In this document: positions 8,137 to 18,248 of the stretch, one piece after another
Layout of the letters: every line of letters starts with the position of its first letter
How positions within the stretch are numbered: the stretch's first letter is position 1
Assembly: GCF_900172355.1 (NCBI RefSeq)
Contig: NZ_FWFZ01000010.1
Span: 1 to 64,000 of the forward strand
Length of the DNA stretch: 64,000 nt
Reading direction: 5' to 3'
From: Roseisalinus antarcticus
GTDB lineage: Bacteria > Pseudomonadota > Alphaproteobacteria > Rhodobacterales > Rhodobacteraceae
Program-made: the position numbers and the translations under genes
The notes under the pieces: model-generated
The model's database searches: none
The model's input: the letters and a program-made list of their open reading frames with translations, nothing else
Told to the model about the DNA's origin: nothing

Positions 8137-9426
8137 ATGCCGAAGGACAACTCTGTCCCGACATCCATCTTTGTGCGCCGCGAATCCGAGGCGCGCAGCT
8201 ATTGCCGCAGCTTCGACACGGTCTTCAGCTCCGCCTCCGGGTCGGAGATGACCGATGAAGACGGCCGCACCTATATCGACTTCCTCGCCGGATGCTCGTC
8301 GCTGAACTACGGACACAACGACCCGGACATGAAGCAGGCGCTGGTCGACCACGTCATGGCCGATGGCATCGCCCACGGCCTCGACATGTACACGACGCAG
8401 AAGCAGGCGTTCCTCGAAGCCTTCGAGGAGAAGATCCTCAAGCCGCGCGGCATGGACCACAAGGTCATGATGACCGGCCCGACCGGCACCAACGCCGTCG
8501 AAGCCGCGATGAAGCTGGCCCGCAAGGTCACTGGCCGCACCAACATCATCGCCTTCACCAACGGCTTTCACGGCATGACCATGGGCGCCCTGGCGGCGAC
8601 CGGCAACGCCGGCAAGCGCGCCGGCGGCGGCATGGCGCTGCACGGGATCACCCGGATGCCCTACGAGGGCTCGCTGGGCGACGTCGACACGCTCGCCTTC
8701 ATCGAGGCGATGCTCGACAATTCCTCGTCCGGCATCGACGCCCCGGCCGCCTTCCTGGTGGAGCCGGTCCAGGGCGAAGGCGGGCTGAACGCGGCCTCGG
8801 CCGAATGGCTGCAAGGCATTGCCCGCCTTGCGAAAAAGCATGGCGCCCTGCTGATCGCCGACGACATCCAGGCCGGCATCGGCCGCACCGGCACGTTCTT
8901 CTCCTTCGAGGAGATGGACATCGAGCCGGACCTGATCCCGCTGGCCAAGTCGCTGTCCGGCATGGGTCTGCCCTTTGCCGCGCTGCTGCTGAAGCCCGAG
9001 TTGGACATCTGGAAGCCGGCCGAGCACAACGGCACCTTCCGCGGCAACACCCATGCCTTCGTGACCGCCCGCGTCGCGCTCGAGAAATTCTGGAGCGACG
9101 ACAGCTTCCAGCGGAAGATCGCGGCGAAATCGGTCGCGCTGACCACCGCGCTCGGCCAGGTGGCCGACATGGTCGACGGTGCGCAGCTCAAGGGACGGGG
9201 TATGATGCAGGGGGTCGACGTCGGCTCTGGCGAGCTTGCCTCCGACATCTGTGCGCGAGCCTTCGACAAAGGCCTGATCATTGAGACGTCGGGTGCAGAG
9301 GACGAGGTCGTCAAGGTCCTCGCCCCGCTCACCACGCCCGACGCAGTCTTTGCCAAGGGCCTCAACATCCTCATCGACGCGGCACGCGACGCGCTTGCCG
9401 CCCACACATCCATAGCAGCGGAGTAA
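8137..9426 (+). CDS. ectB: Diaminobutyrate--2-oxoglutarate transaminase (EctB)
   Basis: A class III PLP aminotransferase (429 residues) that converts L-aspartate-beta-semialdehyde and glutamate into L-2,4-diaminobutyrate, the entry step of ectoine synthesis. The PLP lysine is K271 in [13 protein letters not shown]. The cofactor region has [19 protein letters not shown] and [12 protein letters not shown], all typical of EctB. Start chosen at 8137 after GAAAGGAAAT. It is transcribed with ectA and ectC, with five bases between its stop and the ectC start. Confidence 0.97.
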   Translation: MPKDNSVPTSIFVRRESEARSYCRSFDTVFSSASGSEMTDEDGRTYIDFLAGCSSLNYGHNDPDMKQALVDHVMADGIAHGLDMYTTQKQAFLEAFEEKILKPRGMDHKVMMTGPTGTNAVEAAMKLARKVTGRTNIIAFTNGFHGMTMGALAATGNAGKRAGGGMALHGITRMPYEGSLGDVDTLAFIEAMLDNSSSGIDAPAAFLVEPVQGEGGLNAASAEWLQGIARLAKKHGALLIADDIQAGIGRTGTFFSFEEMDIEPDLIPLAKSLSGMGLPFAALLLKPELDIWKPAEHNGTFRGNTHAFVTARVALEKFWSDDSFQRKIAAKSVALTTALGQVADMVDGAQLKGRGMMQGVDVGSGELASDICARAFDKGLIIETSGAEDEVVKVLAPLTTPDAVFAKGLNILIDAARDALAAHTSIAAE

Positions 9427-9431
9427 CAGAC

Positions 9432-9824
9432 ATGATCGTCAGAGACTTCCACAAGATCGTCGAAAATGACCGGGACCGCGTGGTCTCGGCGGAGCAATGG
9501 TCCTCGGTCCGCATGTTGCTGGCCAATGACAAGATGGGCTTCTCGTTCCATATCACCTTCCTCGAGGCCGGGTCGGAACACACGTTCCACTACAAGAACC
9601 ACTTCGAGAGCGTCTATTGCATGGAGGGGTCGGGCTCGATCACGGACCTTGCCACCGGCGAGACGCACGAGATCCGGCCGGGTGTGATGTATGCGCTCGA
9701 CCAGCACGACAAGCATATCCTGCGGGCCAAAGAGCAACTGGTCATGGCCTGTTGCTTCAACCCGCCGGTCACCGGCAATGAAGTCCACCAAGCGGATGGA
9801 TCCTATGCTCTTGAAGACAGTTAA
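9432..9824 (+). CDS. ectC: L-ectoine synthase (EctC)
   Basis: EctC closes N-gamma-acetyl-diaminobutyrate into the compatible solute ectoine. This is a 130-residue cupin of normal length, with [19 protein letters not shown] at the N-terminus and the metal/substrate-binding cupin stretch [19 protein letters not shown]. It ends with the next gene already begun: its last 20-29 bases overlap the aspartokinase start. Confidence 0.97.
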   Translation: MIVRDFHKIVENDRDRVVSAEQWSSVRMLLANDKMGFSFHITFLEAGSEHTFHYKNHFESVYCMEGSGSITDLATGETHEIRPGVMYALDQHDKHILRAKEQLVMACCFNPPVTGNEVHQADGSYALEDS

Positions 9825-11283
9825 CGACGCAGACCGTGCTGACCCGTCCTGGGCGGGCCAGCACACGGTTGAAAAGATCGGCGGCACCTCGATGAGCCGC
9901 GTGCGCGACCTGCTCGACACGCTCTTCATCGGGGACCGCGAGGATCCCTACAACCGCATCTTCGTGGTGTCCGCCTTCGGCGGCATCACGAATCTCCTGC
10001 TCGAACACAAGAAATCGGGCGGCGCCGGGGTCTATGCCGCGTTTGCCAACGACGAGGAAGACAGCGGCTGGCTGACCGCGCTCAAGACCGTGGCCGAGGC
10101 CATGGCGAAGGCGCATCGCGAGGTGCTCGACCATCCCGGCGACCTGGCCCAGGCCGACGAGTTCGTCCGCGAGCGCGTCGAGGGCGCCCGGTCCTGCCTC
10201 TTCGATCTGCAGCGTCTGTGCTCCTACGGGCACTTCCAGCTGTCGTCGCACATGATGTCGATCCGAGAGCTTCTGTCCGGCATAGGCGAGGCGCATTCGG
10301 CTTTCGTCACCACGCTGCTGTTGCAGCGCCACGGTGTGAACGCCCGGCTGGTGGACCTCTCCGGCTGGCGTGACGAGGGCAATCTGAGCCTCGACGAACG
10401 GATCCGCGCGGGGCTGTCCTCGGTGGAGCTGACCGAAGAGCTGGCGATCGTGACCGGCTACGCCCAGTGCGGCGAAGGCCTGATGCGCGAATTCGACCGC
10501 GGCTATTCCGAGGTGACCTTTGCCACGATCGCCGCGCTGACCAAGGCGCGCGAGGCGATCATCCACAAGGAGTTCCACCTCTCCTCGGCCGATCCGAAAC
10601 TGGTCGGTCAGGACCGCGTCCGCAAGCTGGGCCACACGAACTACGACGTGGCCGATCAGCTGTCCAACATGGGCATGGAGGCGATCCATCCGAAGGCCGC
10701 CAAGACCCTGCGCCAGGCGGATGTGCCGCTGCGCGTGACCAACGCGTTCGAGCCCCATGATCCGGGCACGCTGATCGACGACAAGCCGGCCGAGACGCCG
10801 GGTGTCGAGATCGTCTGCGGCCTCAACGTCGTGGCGCTGGAGCTGTTCGAGCAGGACATGGTCGGGGTCAAAGGCTACGACTCGACCATTCTCGAGGCGC
10901 TCAAGCGGCACAACGTCTGGATCGTGTCGAAGACGACCAATGCGAACACGATCACGCACTACGTGCAGGCCTCGCTCAAGACCGCGCGGCGCGTGATTGC
11001 CGATCTGGTGGAGATCTACCCCTCGGCCGAAATCAGCGCCCGGTCGATTGCGATCGTCTCGGCGATCGGTCGCGACCTGAGCGGTCTCAAGGGCGTCACG
11101 CGAGGGCTCGCCGCGCTGGAAAAAGCCGGCGTCAATGTCATCGCCGTGCACCAGACGCCGCGCAATGTGAATCTCGACTTCGTGTTGGCAGCCGAGGACC
11201 GCGATGCGGGAATCACCGCGCTGCACAATGCGCTGATCTCTCCGGATCAGTCGGATACGGCGCAGGACCGCGCCGCCGCCTGA
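9805..11283 (+). CDS. ask: Ectoine-cluster aspartate kinase (Ask_ect)
   Basis: The specialised aspartokinase feeds aspartyl-phosphate into ectoine synthesis and is found at the end of many ectABC operons, where it is thought to escape feedback by lysine/threonine. The protein is 492 residues from the ATG at 9805 (an ATG at 9796 is equally possible). The kinase domain starts [16 protein letters not shown] (KxGGTS). A region around [20 protein letters not shown] and two C-terminal ACT-like stretches (e.g. [20 protein letters not shown]) follow. It overlaps ectC by 20 bases, suggesting translational coupling. No ectD hydroxylase gene follows. Confidence 0.93.
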   Translation: MLLKTVNDADRADPSWAGQHTVEKIGGTSMSRVRDLLDTLFIGDREDPYNRIFVVSAFGGITNLLLEHKKSGGAGVYAAFANDEEDSGWLTALKTVAEAMAKAHREVLDHPGDLAQADEFVRERVEGARSCLFDLQRLCSYGHFQLSSHMMSIRELLSGIGEAHSAFVTTLLLQRHGVNARLVDLSGWRDEGNLSLDERIRAGLSSVELTEELAIVTGYAQCGEGLMREFDRGYSEVTFATIAALTKAREAIIHKEFHLSSADPKLVGQDRVRKLGHTNYDVADQLSNMGMEAIHPKAAKTLRQADVPLRVTNAFEPHDPGTLIDDKPAETPGVEIVCGLNVVALELFEQDMVGVKGYDSTILEALKRHNVWIVSKTTNANTITHYVQASLKTARRVIADLVEIYPSAEISARSIAIVSAIGRDLSGLKGVTRGLAALEKAGVNVIAVHQTPRNVNLDFVLAAEDRDAGITALHNALISPDQSDTAQDRAAA

Positions 11284-11331
11284 TCCTTCAGGGAGGGGCG
11301 GGACATTGCGGGTCCCGTCCGAAGGACGCCT

Positions 11332-11363
11332 CGCAGCCTTTTCCAGGGCTGCGGGGCAGTTTT
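11332..11363 (+). terminator. Probable terminator after ectABC-ask
   Basis: CGCAGCC at 11332-11338 pairs with GGCTGCG at 11347-11353 across an 8-base loop. A run of four Ts lies at about 11360-11363, six bases after the stem. It follows the ask stop by about 50 bases. Confidence 0.55.
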
Positions 11364-11442
11364 GTGTCCGGACACTGCGAAGTGAAAGCTGCGCCGAAAC
11401 ATACCGTTGCCGCCCGGCAGCGGCCCGAATAGGGTCCGCGTC

Positions 11443-12957
11443 ATGCGCGGTCATATATCAAGACGAACAGTTCTCGGCGCACTGGCGTCTGCCCTCGGAA
11501 CGGCGGCCCTTGCCGACGCGCCCCTGACATCCCTGCGCCCGCGGGCCCGGCCATCGGGTGCCGCCGCGGCCGCCACCGACATCGCCCCGATCCCCCCCGA
11601 GGCCCGCGCCACGCTCGAACAGATCGTCGCGGACGCCCGGCTCGAAGGCACGGTCAGCATCGCCGTCGCCGACACCTCGGGGCGGATCATCGAGGGCCAG
11701 GCGCAGGACACCGCCCTGCCCCCGGCCTCCGTCACCAAGTCGCTGACCGCGCTCTACGCGCTGGAAACTGTGGGGCCGGAGCACCGCTTCGTCACCAGGC
11801 TGATCGCGACCGGACCGGTCACCGATGGCCGGCTCGACGGCGACATCGCCCTTGTCGGTGGCGGCGATCCGACGCTCGAGACCGACCACCTATTTTCGCT
11901 CGCAGCAGAGCTCAAGGCCGCCGGCATCCGCGAGGTGACGGGCCGTTTCCTCGTCTACGGCGGGGCGCTGCCCTACGAGGACGAGATCGACGAAGGCCAG
12001 CTCGACCATCTGGGCTACAACCCGGCGGTTTCGGGGCTCAACCTCAACTACAACCGGGTGCATTTCGAATGGGCGCGGACCGGGTCCAGTTACCGGGTGA
12101 CGCTGGATGCGCGCAGCGCGACCTATCGGCCCGAGGTGACGATCGCCGAGATGCGCGTCGCCGACCGGTCGCTGCCGGTCTACACCTATGCCGCCGCCGG
12201 GGATCTCGACCAGTGGACGGTCGCCCGCGGGGCGCTTGGCGACGGGGGCTCGCGCTGGCTACCGGTGCGGCGTCCGGCGCTCTATTGCGGCGACGTCTTC
12301 CGGACCTTCGCCCGGTCGCACGGCATCGTCCTGCCCGCCGCCGAGCAAGTGGCGACAGAGCCCACGGGCAGCGAGGTCGCCCGCCACAGCTCCGGCCGGC
12401 TCCAGGACGTGATCCGCGACATGCTGCGCTATTCGACCAACCTGACCGCCGAGGTCGTGGGCCTCACCGCCACCGCGTCCACCGGCAACACGCCCCCCGA
12501 CATCCCGACCTCGGCCGCCGCGATGAACCTCTGGCTCGAGGACCGCTTCGGGGTGGAGGCCGGTTTCGTCGATCATTCCGGTCTTGGCGACGCCTCGCGT
12601 ATCTCGGCCGCGCAGATGGTCGGGATCCTGACGTCCCCGGGCGTGATGGAGCGGCTGATGCCGGTCCTCAAGGAGCATGACCTGAAGGATGCCGAGGGCG
12701 CCCCGATCGCGAATTACCCCGCGACGGTGCATGCCAAGACCGGCACGCTGAACTTCGTCAGCGCCCTTGCCGGGTTCATCCGCACGGCCGAAGGAGCCGA
12801 CGTCGCCTTCGCGATCTTCTGCGGTGATCTGGACGCGCGCGAGGCCGCGAAGGCCTCGGGCGATGAGATTCCGGCCGGATCACGTTATTACAATGGCCGC
12901 GCCCGCAACATGCAGCAGCGGCTTTTGCAACGCTGGGGGCTGATCTACACCGGCTAG
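11443..12957 (+). CDS. dacB: D-alanyl-D-alanine carboxypeptidase/endopeptidase (PBP4, S13)
   Basis: A periplasmic low-molecular-mass penicillin-binding protein that trims or cleaves peptidoglycan cross-links. The 504-residue product has all three S13 active-site motifs in order: S96-V-T-K99 (PPASVTKSLTALYAL), S331-T-N333 (MLRYSTNLTAEVVGL) and K432-T-G (HAKTGTLNFVSAL). The N-terminus MRGHISRRTVLGALASALGT is a signal peptide with paired arginines, so Tat export is possible. I took the ATG at 11443; an upstream in-frame ATG at 11407 only adds unlikely residues. It converges with the TerB-like gene. Confidence 0.93.
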   Translation: MRGHISRRTVLGALASALGTAALADAPLTSLRPRARPSGAAAAATDIAPIPPEARATLEQIVADARLEGTVSIAVADTSGRIIEGQAQDTALPPASVTKSLTALYALETVGPEHRFVTRLIATGPVTDGRLDGDIALVGGGDPTLETDHLFSLAAELKAAGIREVTGRFLVYGGALPYEDEIDEGQLDHLGYNPAVSGLNLNYNRVHFEWARTGSSYRVTLDARSATYRPEVTIAEMRVADRSLPVYTYAAAGDLDQWTVARGALGDGGSRWLPVRRPALYCGDVFRTFARSHGIVLPAAEQVATEPTGSEVARHSSGRLQDVIRDMLRYSTNLTAEVVGLTATASTGNTPPDIPTSAAAMNLWLEDRFGVEAGFVDHSGLGDASRISAAQMVGILTSPGVMERLMPVLKEHDLKDAEGAPIANYPATVHAKTGTLNFVSALAGFIRTAEGADVAFAIFCGDLDAREAAKASGDEIPAGSRYYNGRARNMQQRLLQRWGLIYTG

Positions 12958-12972
12958 GCGGCGCCGGCCGGG

Positions 12973-13392
12973 TCACAACCGGATGTGCCTGGCCCGTGCG
13001 CCCCTTTCAATTGCTGCGGCGTGCAGGCGGTCGATATCGAATTCGTAGCGGATTTCCTCGAGGATCCGGACCTCGGTCTGCGCGACGATTCCATCGGCGG
13101 CCGCGACATCGCAGGCCAGCGCATAGGCAGTCTCGTTCAGGCGGTCCGGCAGCGCACCCTTCACCAGGCCAAAGATCGCATCCAGCCCGTCTTCCTGCTC
13201 CAGCAGGTCGAAAACGGTCTGGGACACCCGCTTGAGATTGTCCGAATCGTATTCCGCGAAGATCGGCAGATTATTGATAAGGTTCGATATTTCCATCAAC
13301 TCGGCGGTGCGGATCGTTTCATCCGATGCCGAGACCGTAACCATCAAAGCCACAAGCGCATCCTGTGGCGAAAGTGAAAGGCTGTCTGTCAT
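12973..13392 (-). CDS. TerB-like (tellurite-resistance TerB family) protein
   Basis: A 139-residue cytoplasmic all-helical protein. The pattern [20 protein letters not shown] near the N-terminus and [20 protein letters not shown] near the C-terminus is the paired acidic-loop repeat of TerB-like domains. In tellurite clusters TerB binds metal; single-copy relatives like this one have no established role. It stands alone and is divergent from lysyl-tRNA synthetase, whose promoter region lies in the 138 bases between them. Confidence 0.8.
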   Translation of the reverse strand: MTDSLSLSPQDALVALMVTVSASDETIRTAELMEISNLINNLPIFAEYDSDNLKRVSQTVFDLLEQEDGLDAIFGLVKGALPDRLNETAYALACDVAAADGIVAQTEVRILEEIRYEFDIDRLHAAAIERGARARHIRL

Positions 13393-13530
13393 TGTCCTGC
13401 TCGTTGGCTCCCTCTGGTCGTCAACTTATTGACGCAGCACTCCCCCCGCAATAGGACGACCCGCGCCCGTCGGTTGCCGGCCGCACTTTCCGCGCCCGTC
13501 CCGGGGCCGACCCAAATCCACGAGGAAGAG

Positions 13531-15111
13531 ATGTCCGATCTGCGTGACGCTGCCATGAACTCCAAGGCCTGGCCCTTCGAGGAAGCGCACCGCCTTCTCA
13601 AACGCTATGAAAGCGACAAGGATCCAAAGGGTTACGTCCTGTTCGAGACCGGTTACGGCCCATCCGGCCTGCCCCATATCGGAACGTTCGGCGAGGTGCT
13701 GCGCACCACGATGATCCGGCGCGCCTTCGAGGTTCTGTCGGACGTCCCGACCCGGCTGATCTGCTTTTCCGACGACGTGGACGGCATGCGCAAGGTGCCC
13801 GAGAACGTGCCCGACCGCGCGGCTCTGGCAGAGCATCTGCAAAAGCCCCTGACCTCGGTCCCCGACCCCTTCGGCACCCACGACAGCTTCGGCGACCACA
13901 ACAACGCGATGCTGCGCCGCTTCCTGGACACGTTCGGCTTCGAGTACGAGTTCTACTCGGCAACAGAATTCTACAAATCGGGCCAGTTCGACGCGGTGCT
14001 GCGCCGCGCGGTGGAACGCTACGACGACCTGATGGCGGTGATGCTGAAATCCCTGCGCGAAGAGCGCAAGCAGACCTATTCCATCTTCCTGCCGATCCAT
14101 CCCGAAACCGGCCGCGTGCTCTATGTGCCGATGAAGGCGGTGAACCCGGCCGACCACACGATCACCTTCGACGACGAGGACGGCCGCGAATGGACGCTCC
14201 CCGTGACGGGCGGCAACGTCAAGCTGCAGTGGAAGCCGGACTTCGGCGCCCGCTGGGCCGCCCTTGGTGTGGATTTTGAAATGTATGGCAAGGATCACAG
14301 CACTAATACCCCGATCTATGATCGCATTTGTGAAATTCTCGGCGGCCGCAAACCCGAGCATTTCACCTACGAGCTGTTCCTCGACGAGGCCGGACAGAAG
14401 ATCTCCAAGTCGAAGGGCAATGGCCTGTCGATCGACGAATGGCTGACCTATGCGTCCACCGAAAGCCTCAGCTATTACATGTTCCTCAAGCCCAAGACCG
14501 CCAAGCGGCTGCATTTCGACATCATTCCCAAGGCTGTGGACGAATATCACCAGCAGCTGCGCGCCTATGCCGATCAGGACGCGGCCCAGCGGCTGGCCAA
14601 TCCGGTGTTCCACATCCACGGCCACAACGTGCCGGCCTCGACCATGGTCGTGCCGTTCTCGATGCTGCTCAACCTTGCGTCGGTGGCAGGCGCCGAGGAC
14701 AAGGAGACGCTCTGGGGCTTCATACGCCGCTACGCACCCGAGGCCACGCCCGAGGGCAATCCCGACCTCGACGCCGCGGCGGGCTTCGCGGTGCGCTATT
14801 ACAACGACTTCGTCAAACCGTCGAAGACCTTCCGCGCCCCGACCGACACCGAACGCGCCGCCCTCGCGGACCTGCGGGACCGGCTCGCGGCCTGGGACGG
14901 GCCGACCGACCCCGAAGAGCTGCAATCCATGGTCTTCGCCGTCGGCAAGGCCCACGGGTTCGAGCCGCTGCGCAGCTGGTTCTCGGCCCTCTACGAGGTC
15001 CTGCTCGGTGCCAGCCAAGGCCCGCGTTTCGGCGGCTTCATTGCGCTCTACGGCGTTGAAAACACGCGTGATCTGATCGACGCGGGCCTCTCGGGCGATC
15101 TTGCCGGCTGA
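13531..15111 (+). CDS. lysS: Lysyl-tRNA synthetase, class I
   Basis: Charges tRNA-Lys with lysine. This is the class I form (526 residues) common in alphaproteobacteria and archaea, not the class II enzyme of E. coli. The HIGH-type motif is [13 protein letters not shown] and the KMSKS-type motif is KISKSKG in [17 protein letters not shown]. The start at 13531 is preceded directly by GAGGAAGAG; the frame also extends upstream to 13429 but without a ribosome site or conserved residues. Confidence 0.95.
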   Translation: MSDLRDAAMNSKAWPFEEAHRLLKRYESDKDPKGYVLFETGYGPSGLPHIGTFGEVLRTTMIRRAFEVLSDVPTRLICFSDDVDGMRKVPENVPDRAALAEHLQKPLTSVPDPFGTHDSFGDHNNAMLRRFLDTFGFEYEFYSATEFYKSGQFDAVLRRAVERYDDLMAVMLKSLREERKQTYSIFLPIHPETGRVLYVPMKAVNPADHTITFDDEDGREWTLPVTGGNVKLQWKPDFGARWAALGVDFEMYGKDHSTNTPIYDRICEILGGRKPEHFTYELFLDEAGQKISKSKGNGLSIDEWLTYASTESLSYYMFLKPKTAKRLHFDIIPKAVDEYHQQLRAYADQDAAQRLANPVFHIHGHNVPASTMVVPFSMLLNLASVAGAEDKETLWGFIRRYAPEATPEGNPDLDAAAGFAVRYYNDFVKPSKTFRAPTDTERAALADLRDRLAAWDGPTDPEELQSMVFAVGKAHGFEPLRSWFSALYEVLLGASQGPRFGGFIALYGVENTRDLIDAGLSGDLAG

Positions 15112-15196
15112 GGCGAGCGTCGGATCATTTGAAACTGATCGGCCCCGGCGGCCGTATCTTCGGGCAGGATCCACGAAACCTGCCCGGAGGCCCGCC

Positions 15197-15607
15197 ATGC
15201 TGCGCCAGATCGCCCTGTCCCTGACCCTCGCCCTCTTCGCCCTCACCGCCCAGGCCCAGGAGCCGCCTGCCCCCGCCATCGAAGAGGTCATCAGCAGCCA
15301 GCTCCAGGCCTTCAACGACCGGGACCTGGCAGAGGCTTTCCAGTTCGCCTCGCCGATGATCAAGGGGATGTTCGGCAACCCGGCCACCTTCGGCATGATG
15401 GTCCAGCGCGGCTACCCGATGGTCTGGACCAATTCCGAGGCCCGTTTCCTCGAGCTGCGCGAGATCGGCGGCGCCCTCTACCAGAAGGTCATGATCCGCG
15501 ACGCGGCCGGTTCCCTGCACGTTCTCGACTACAAGTTGATCGAAACCGCCGACGGCTGGCAGATCGACGGCGTCGGCCTGCTGCCCGCGCCCGACCTCGG
15601 CGTCTGA
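15197..15607 (+). CDS. DUF4864-domain exported protein
   Basis: A 136-residue protein with a clear signal peptide (MLRQIALSLTLALFALTAQA/QE). The rest (ISSQLQAFNDRDLAEAFQFA, FATPMIK-like FASPMIKGMFG, YQKVMIRD, LIETADGWQIDGVGL) matches DUF4864, a small secreted NTF2-like family of unknown function. The start at 15197 has GGAGG at 15186-15190. It lies 85 bases after lysS and may be read with it. Confidence 0.85.
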   Translation: MLRQIALSLTLALFALTAQAQEPPAPAIEEVISSQLQAFNDRDLAEAFQFASPMIKGMFGNPATFGMMVQRGYPMVWTNSEARFLELREIGGALYQKVMIRDAAGSLHVLDYKLIETADGWQIDGVGLLPAPDLGV

Positions 15608-15640
15608 CGGCGCCCCGGGCGCGGCCGGGCGGGCGGGTGT

Positions 15641-15657
15641 CATTGCCCTGGGCAATG
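15641..15657. terminator. Stem-loop after DUF4864 gene
   Basis: CATTGCC at 15641-15647 pairs with GGCAATG at 15651-15657 over a 3-base loop, about 35 bases after the stop. There is no T-tract, so it may be only a weak terminator. Confidence 0.35.
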
Positions 15658-15808
15658 CAGGCGCCCGCAGGGCCGCGCAACACCCACCGTGACGGTGGCC
15701 AAGGCCACGCTTAACGCCGAGCGGATACCCCTTTCGTCGACGCCGAAGGTCCCTGACCCCGGCGGCCGGTCATATCTGCGCCCTCAGGGCGGCAGGAAAG
15801 GGGATAGA

Positions 15809-18097
15809 ATGAACAAGGCGATTACCGACGGTGTGGTGTTCATGCCACCGCCCTTTGCCAACGGGCTCGATGTCTGGTCCAGCGGAGACGGCACCCCCGG
15901 CTCCCCGACTTACCAGGGCGCAGGGCCCGGTATCTTCGTCGTGGCAGACCAGAATTTCGACGGCTGCCTCGAAGTCATCAAGATCGACAACATCCAGAAG
16001 GTCCGCCACATGGGCGAGACCCCGATCTTTCCCGGCTGCTACCTGCGGGTAACCGCCCGGGTCAAGGTCGTGGGCGGCCCGCTGCCCTCCGTCAGGATCG
16101 CCGGCTGGGCCGGCAGATCGGGCGGAAACCATGTCACCGGCGTCACCGAAACCGGTCCCGCCACGCAGCTGACGGCCTTCGGCGAGGTGGTCGAGATCTC
16201 GGCCATCGTCGGCACCGGCGCCCGGCAAGGGGTCGACATGGTCTGGCCCAGCGCCCTCTACGGCCATTTCGGCATCGACATCATCGGCCCCAATTCCTCG
16301 ATCGTCCGGGTCGACGACATCGTGATCGAGGACGTGACCTCGGTCTTCCTGCGCGACATCATGGCATTCGTCGACGTCCGGGACTACGGGGCGCTCGGCG
16401 ATGGCAGCACCGATGACAGCGCCGCCTTCGAGGCCGCCGACGCCGCCGCCAACGGCCGCACCGTCAACGTGCCCGCCGGCACCTATTACCTCGGCAGCAA
16501 CGTGACGCTCGAGAACCGCGTGTCCTTCGAGGGCACGGTCGTCATGCCCGACGACAAGGTCTTCGTGATGCAGAGGAACTACGATTACAATTCCTACCTG
16601 CTGGCCTTCGGCGACGAGGAGCTGGCCTTCCGCAAGGCCTTCCAGGCGCTCTTCGCCCCGTCCGATCACGAAAGCCTCGACCTCTGTGGCCGGCGGATCG
16701 CGATCTTCGGCCAGATCGACATGCAGGCCGCCGTCGGGACCACCGCCACGTTCGCCCAGCGCCGGGTGATCCGCAACGGCCAGATCCTCGCGGCCTCCAC
16801 CGGGGATTGGGATGACACGGTGGTGACCTCCCAGGCGACCTATTCGACCTTCAGCTCCCGGACCCTGAGCAATGTCGCCAACATCGCCGCCATAGAGCGC
16901 GGCATGCTGGTCACCGGCAGCGGTGTGGGCCGCGAGGTCTATGTCGTCTCGCGCAATCTCGCGCAGAACAGCGTCACCCTCAGCCAGCCGCTCTACGATG
17001 CGGCCGGCACGCAGAATTTCACCTTCCGCCGGTTCAAGTATCTGCTCGATTTCTCCGGCTTCGACGCGCTGTCGCTGTTCCACTTCGAAGACATCGAATT
17101 CCAGTGCCAGGGCTATGCCTCGGCGATCATGCTGCCGCGTGACGGCGTCGCGAACCAGGTCCGGGATTGCTTCTTCACGCGGCCGAAGGACCGCGCGATC
17201 ACCTCGATCGGCTCGGCCTGCCAGGGCCTGCAGATCGACGACTGCCAGTTCCTGTCGGACGAAAGCAACAAGACCGCCCAGCAGCGCAAATCGATCGTCC
17301 TGAACGCCAACAACAACGACCTCAAGATCCGCGGCAACCGCGTGGTGCACTTCAAGCATTTTGCCGTTCTGGCCGGGTCGGGCAACCTGATCGTGGGCAA
17401 TCACTATTTCCACGGCGACGGGGTGATCCAGGGCGTCCGCAACGGCGGCGTGGTCCTGACCCTGCCCAACTGCCAGACCGTCTTCACAGGCAATTACATC
17501 GACAACAACTTCATTGAGTGGACCAACGAGCATGACCCCACACCGGCGCTCGGCGCCCAGTTCTCGTTCGGCGGACTGACGGTGACGGGCAACACCTTCA
17601 TCGTGTCGAACCCGGCCTCGAACTTCTCGTGGATCGTGATCAAGCCCTACGGGCCGGGCCATTTCGTGCATGGCTTCGCGGTGACCGGCAATGTCTTCCG
17701 CACGCTGAACGGCAATATCGACAAGGTCGAGAAGATCGACACCACCTTCGCGGATCTCAACTATGCCCGGATGCGCAACATCGAATTCCGTGGCAACGCC
17801 TATACCGGGATCAACCGCGAGACGTTCAACCCCGCCTCTGTTGTCCACAGCCAGAACACCCTCGCCAAGAACTGGATCATCGGCACCAACGATGTGCTGC
17901 CGTTCCGCGGCCGGCCGCGCTTCATCGAAAGCGTCGTCCCCGAGGGGCGGCTGCTCAACGGGGCGAACAACACGAACTTCGACTACTTCTATACCAACGG
18001 GGATTACGACCCCTCCAACAAGACCTTCAGGGTGGTCTTCAGCGAGCAGGTAACCGGCACGATCCGCTGCATGGTGCGGACCGACAATCCGACCTGA
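15809..18097 (+). CDS. GH28-related / pectate-lyase-like beta-helix protein
   Basis: A 762-residue protein with an N-terminal carbohydrate-binding-like part (residues ~1-190) and then the hallmark of the pectate-lyase-3/GH28-related fold: VDVRDYGALGDGSTDDSAAF followed by NVPAGTYYL. Further on there are many short N-rich repeats (LKIRGNRVVHF, LIVGNHYFHGD, VFTGNYIDNN, TVTGNTFIV, VTGNVFRTLNG) that fit rungs of a right-handed parallel beta-helix. No signal peptide is visible after the start at 15809. Proteins of this type act on or bind polysaccharide and are also found as phage tail-fibre parts. The target sugar is unknown. A strong hairpin follows. Confidence 0.8.
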   Translation: MNKAITDGVVFMPPPFANGLDVWSSGDGTPGSPTYQGAGPGIFVVADQNFDGCLEVIKIDNIQKVRHMGETPIFPGCYLRVTARVKVVGGPLPSVRIAGWAGRSGGNHVTGVTETGPATQLTAFGEVVEISAIVGTGARQGVDMVWPSALYGHFGIDIIGPNSSIVRVDDIVIEDVTSVFLRDIMAFVDVRDYGALGDGSTDDSAAFEAADAAANGRTVNVPAGTYYLGSNVTLENRVSFEGTVVMPDDKVFVMQRNYDYNSYLLAFGDEELAFRKAFQALFAPSDHESLDLCGRRIAIFGQIDMQAAVGTTATFAQRRVIRNGQILAASTGDWDDTVVTSQATYSTFSSRTLSNVANIAAIERGMLVTGSGVGREVYVVSRNLAQNSVTLSQPLYDAAGTQNFTFRRFKYLLDFSGFDALSLFHFEDIEFQCQGYASAIMLPRDGVANQVRDCFFTRPKDRAITSIGSACQGLQIDDCQFLSDESNKTAQQRKSIVLNANNNDLKIRGNRVVHFKHFAVLAGSGNLIVGNHYFHGDGVIQGVRNGGVVLTLPNCQTVFTGNYIDNNFIEWTNEHDPTPALGAQFSFGGLTVTGNTFIVSNPASNFSWIVIKPYGPGHFVHGFAVTGNVFRTLNGNIDKVEKIDTTFADLNYARMRNIEFRGNAYTGINRETFNPASVVHSQNTLAKNWIIGTNDVLPFRGRPRFIESVVPEGRLLNGANNTNFDYFYTNGDYDPSNKTFRVVFSEQVTGTIRCMVRTDNPT

Positions 18098-18123
18098 CAA
18101 TCCGATCTGAGACACCGCGCGAC

Positions 18124-18150
18124 CGGGCTGCCCAAATCTTGGGCAGCCCG
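18124..18150 (+). terminator. Strong stem-loop after beta-helix gene
   Basis: CGGGCTGCCCA at 18124-18134 pairs perfectly with TGGGCAGCCCG at 18140-18150 across a 5-base loop. It starts 26 bases after the stop and separates this gene from the urease operon. It lacks a T-tract. Confidence 0.6.
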
Positions 18151-18230
18151 CCACCGGGCCCGGGTCGCCTTGCCCTTGCGCAGGGGCAAGGCTCTGGCAC
18201 CTCTCGGCGTTCCGGGGCAGGATCCCCGCA

Positions 18231-18248
18231 AAGGAGAGCCGGGCCATC
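18231..18248 (+). promoter_or_regulatory. Ribosome site and ATC start codon of ureD
   Basis: AAGGAG at 18231-18236 is positioned exactly as for a normal start, but the codon nine bases on is ATC, directly followed by the conserved AACGCGCCA (Asn-Ala-Pro). A single-base change from ATG is the simplest explanation. Confidence 0.6.

Noticed and set aside
13598-15396. 656-codon minus-strand frame over lysS
   Set aside because: Antisense to class I lysyl-tRNA synthetase with intact motifs.
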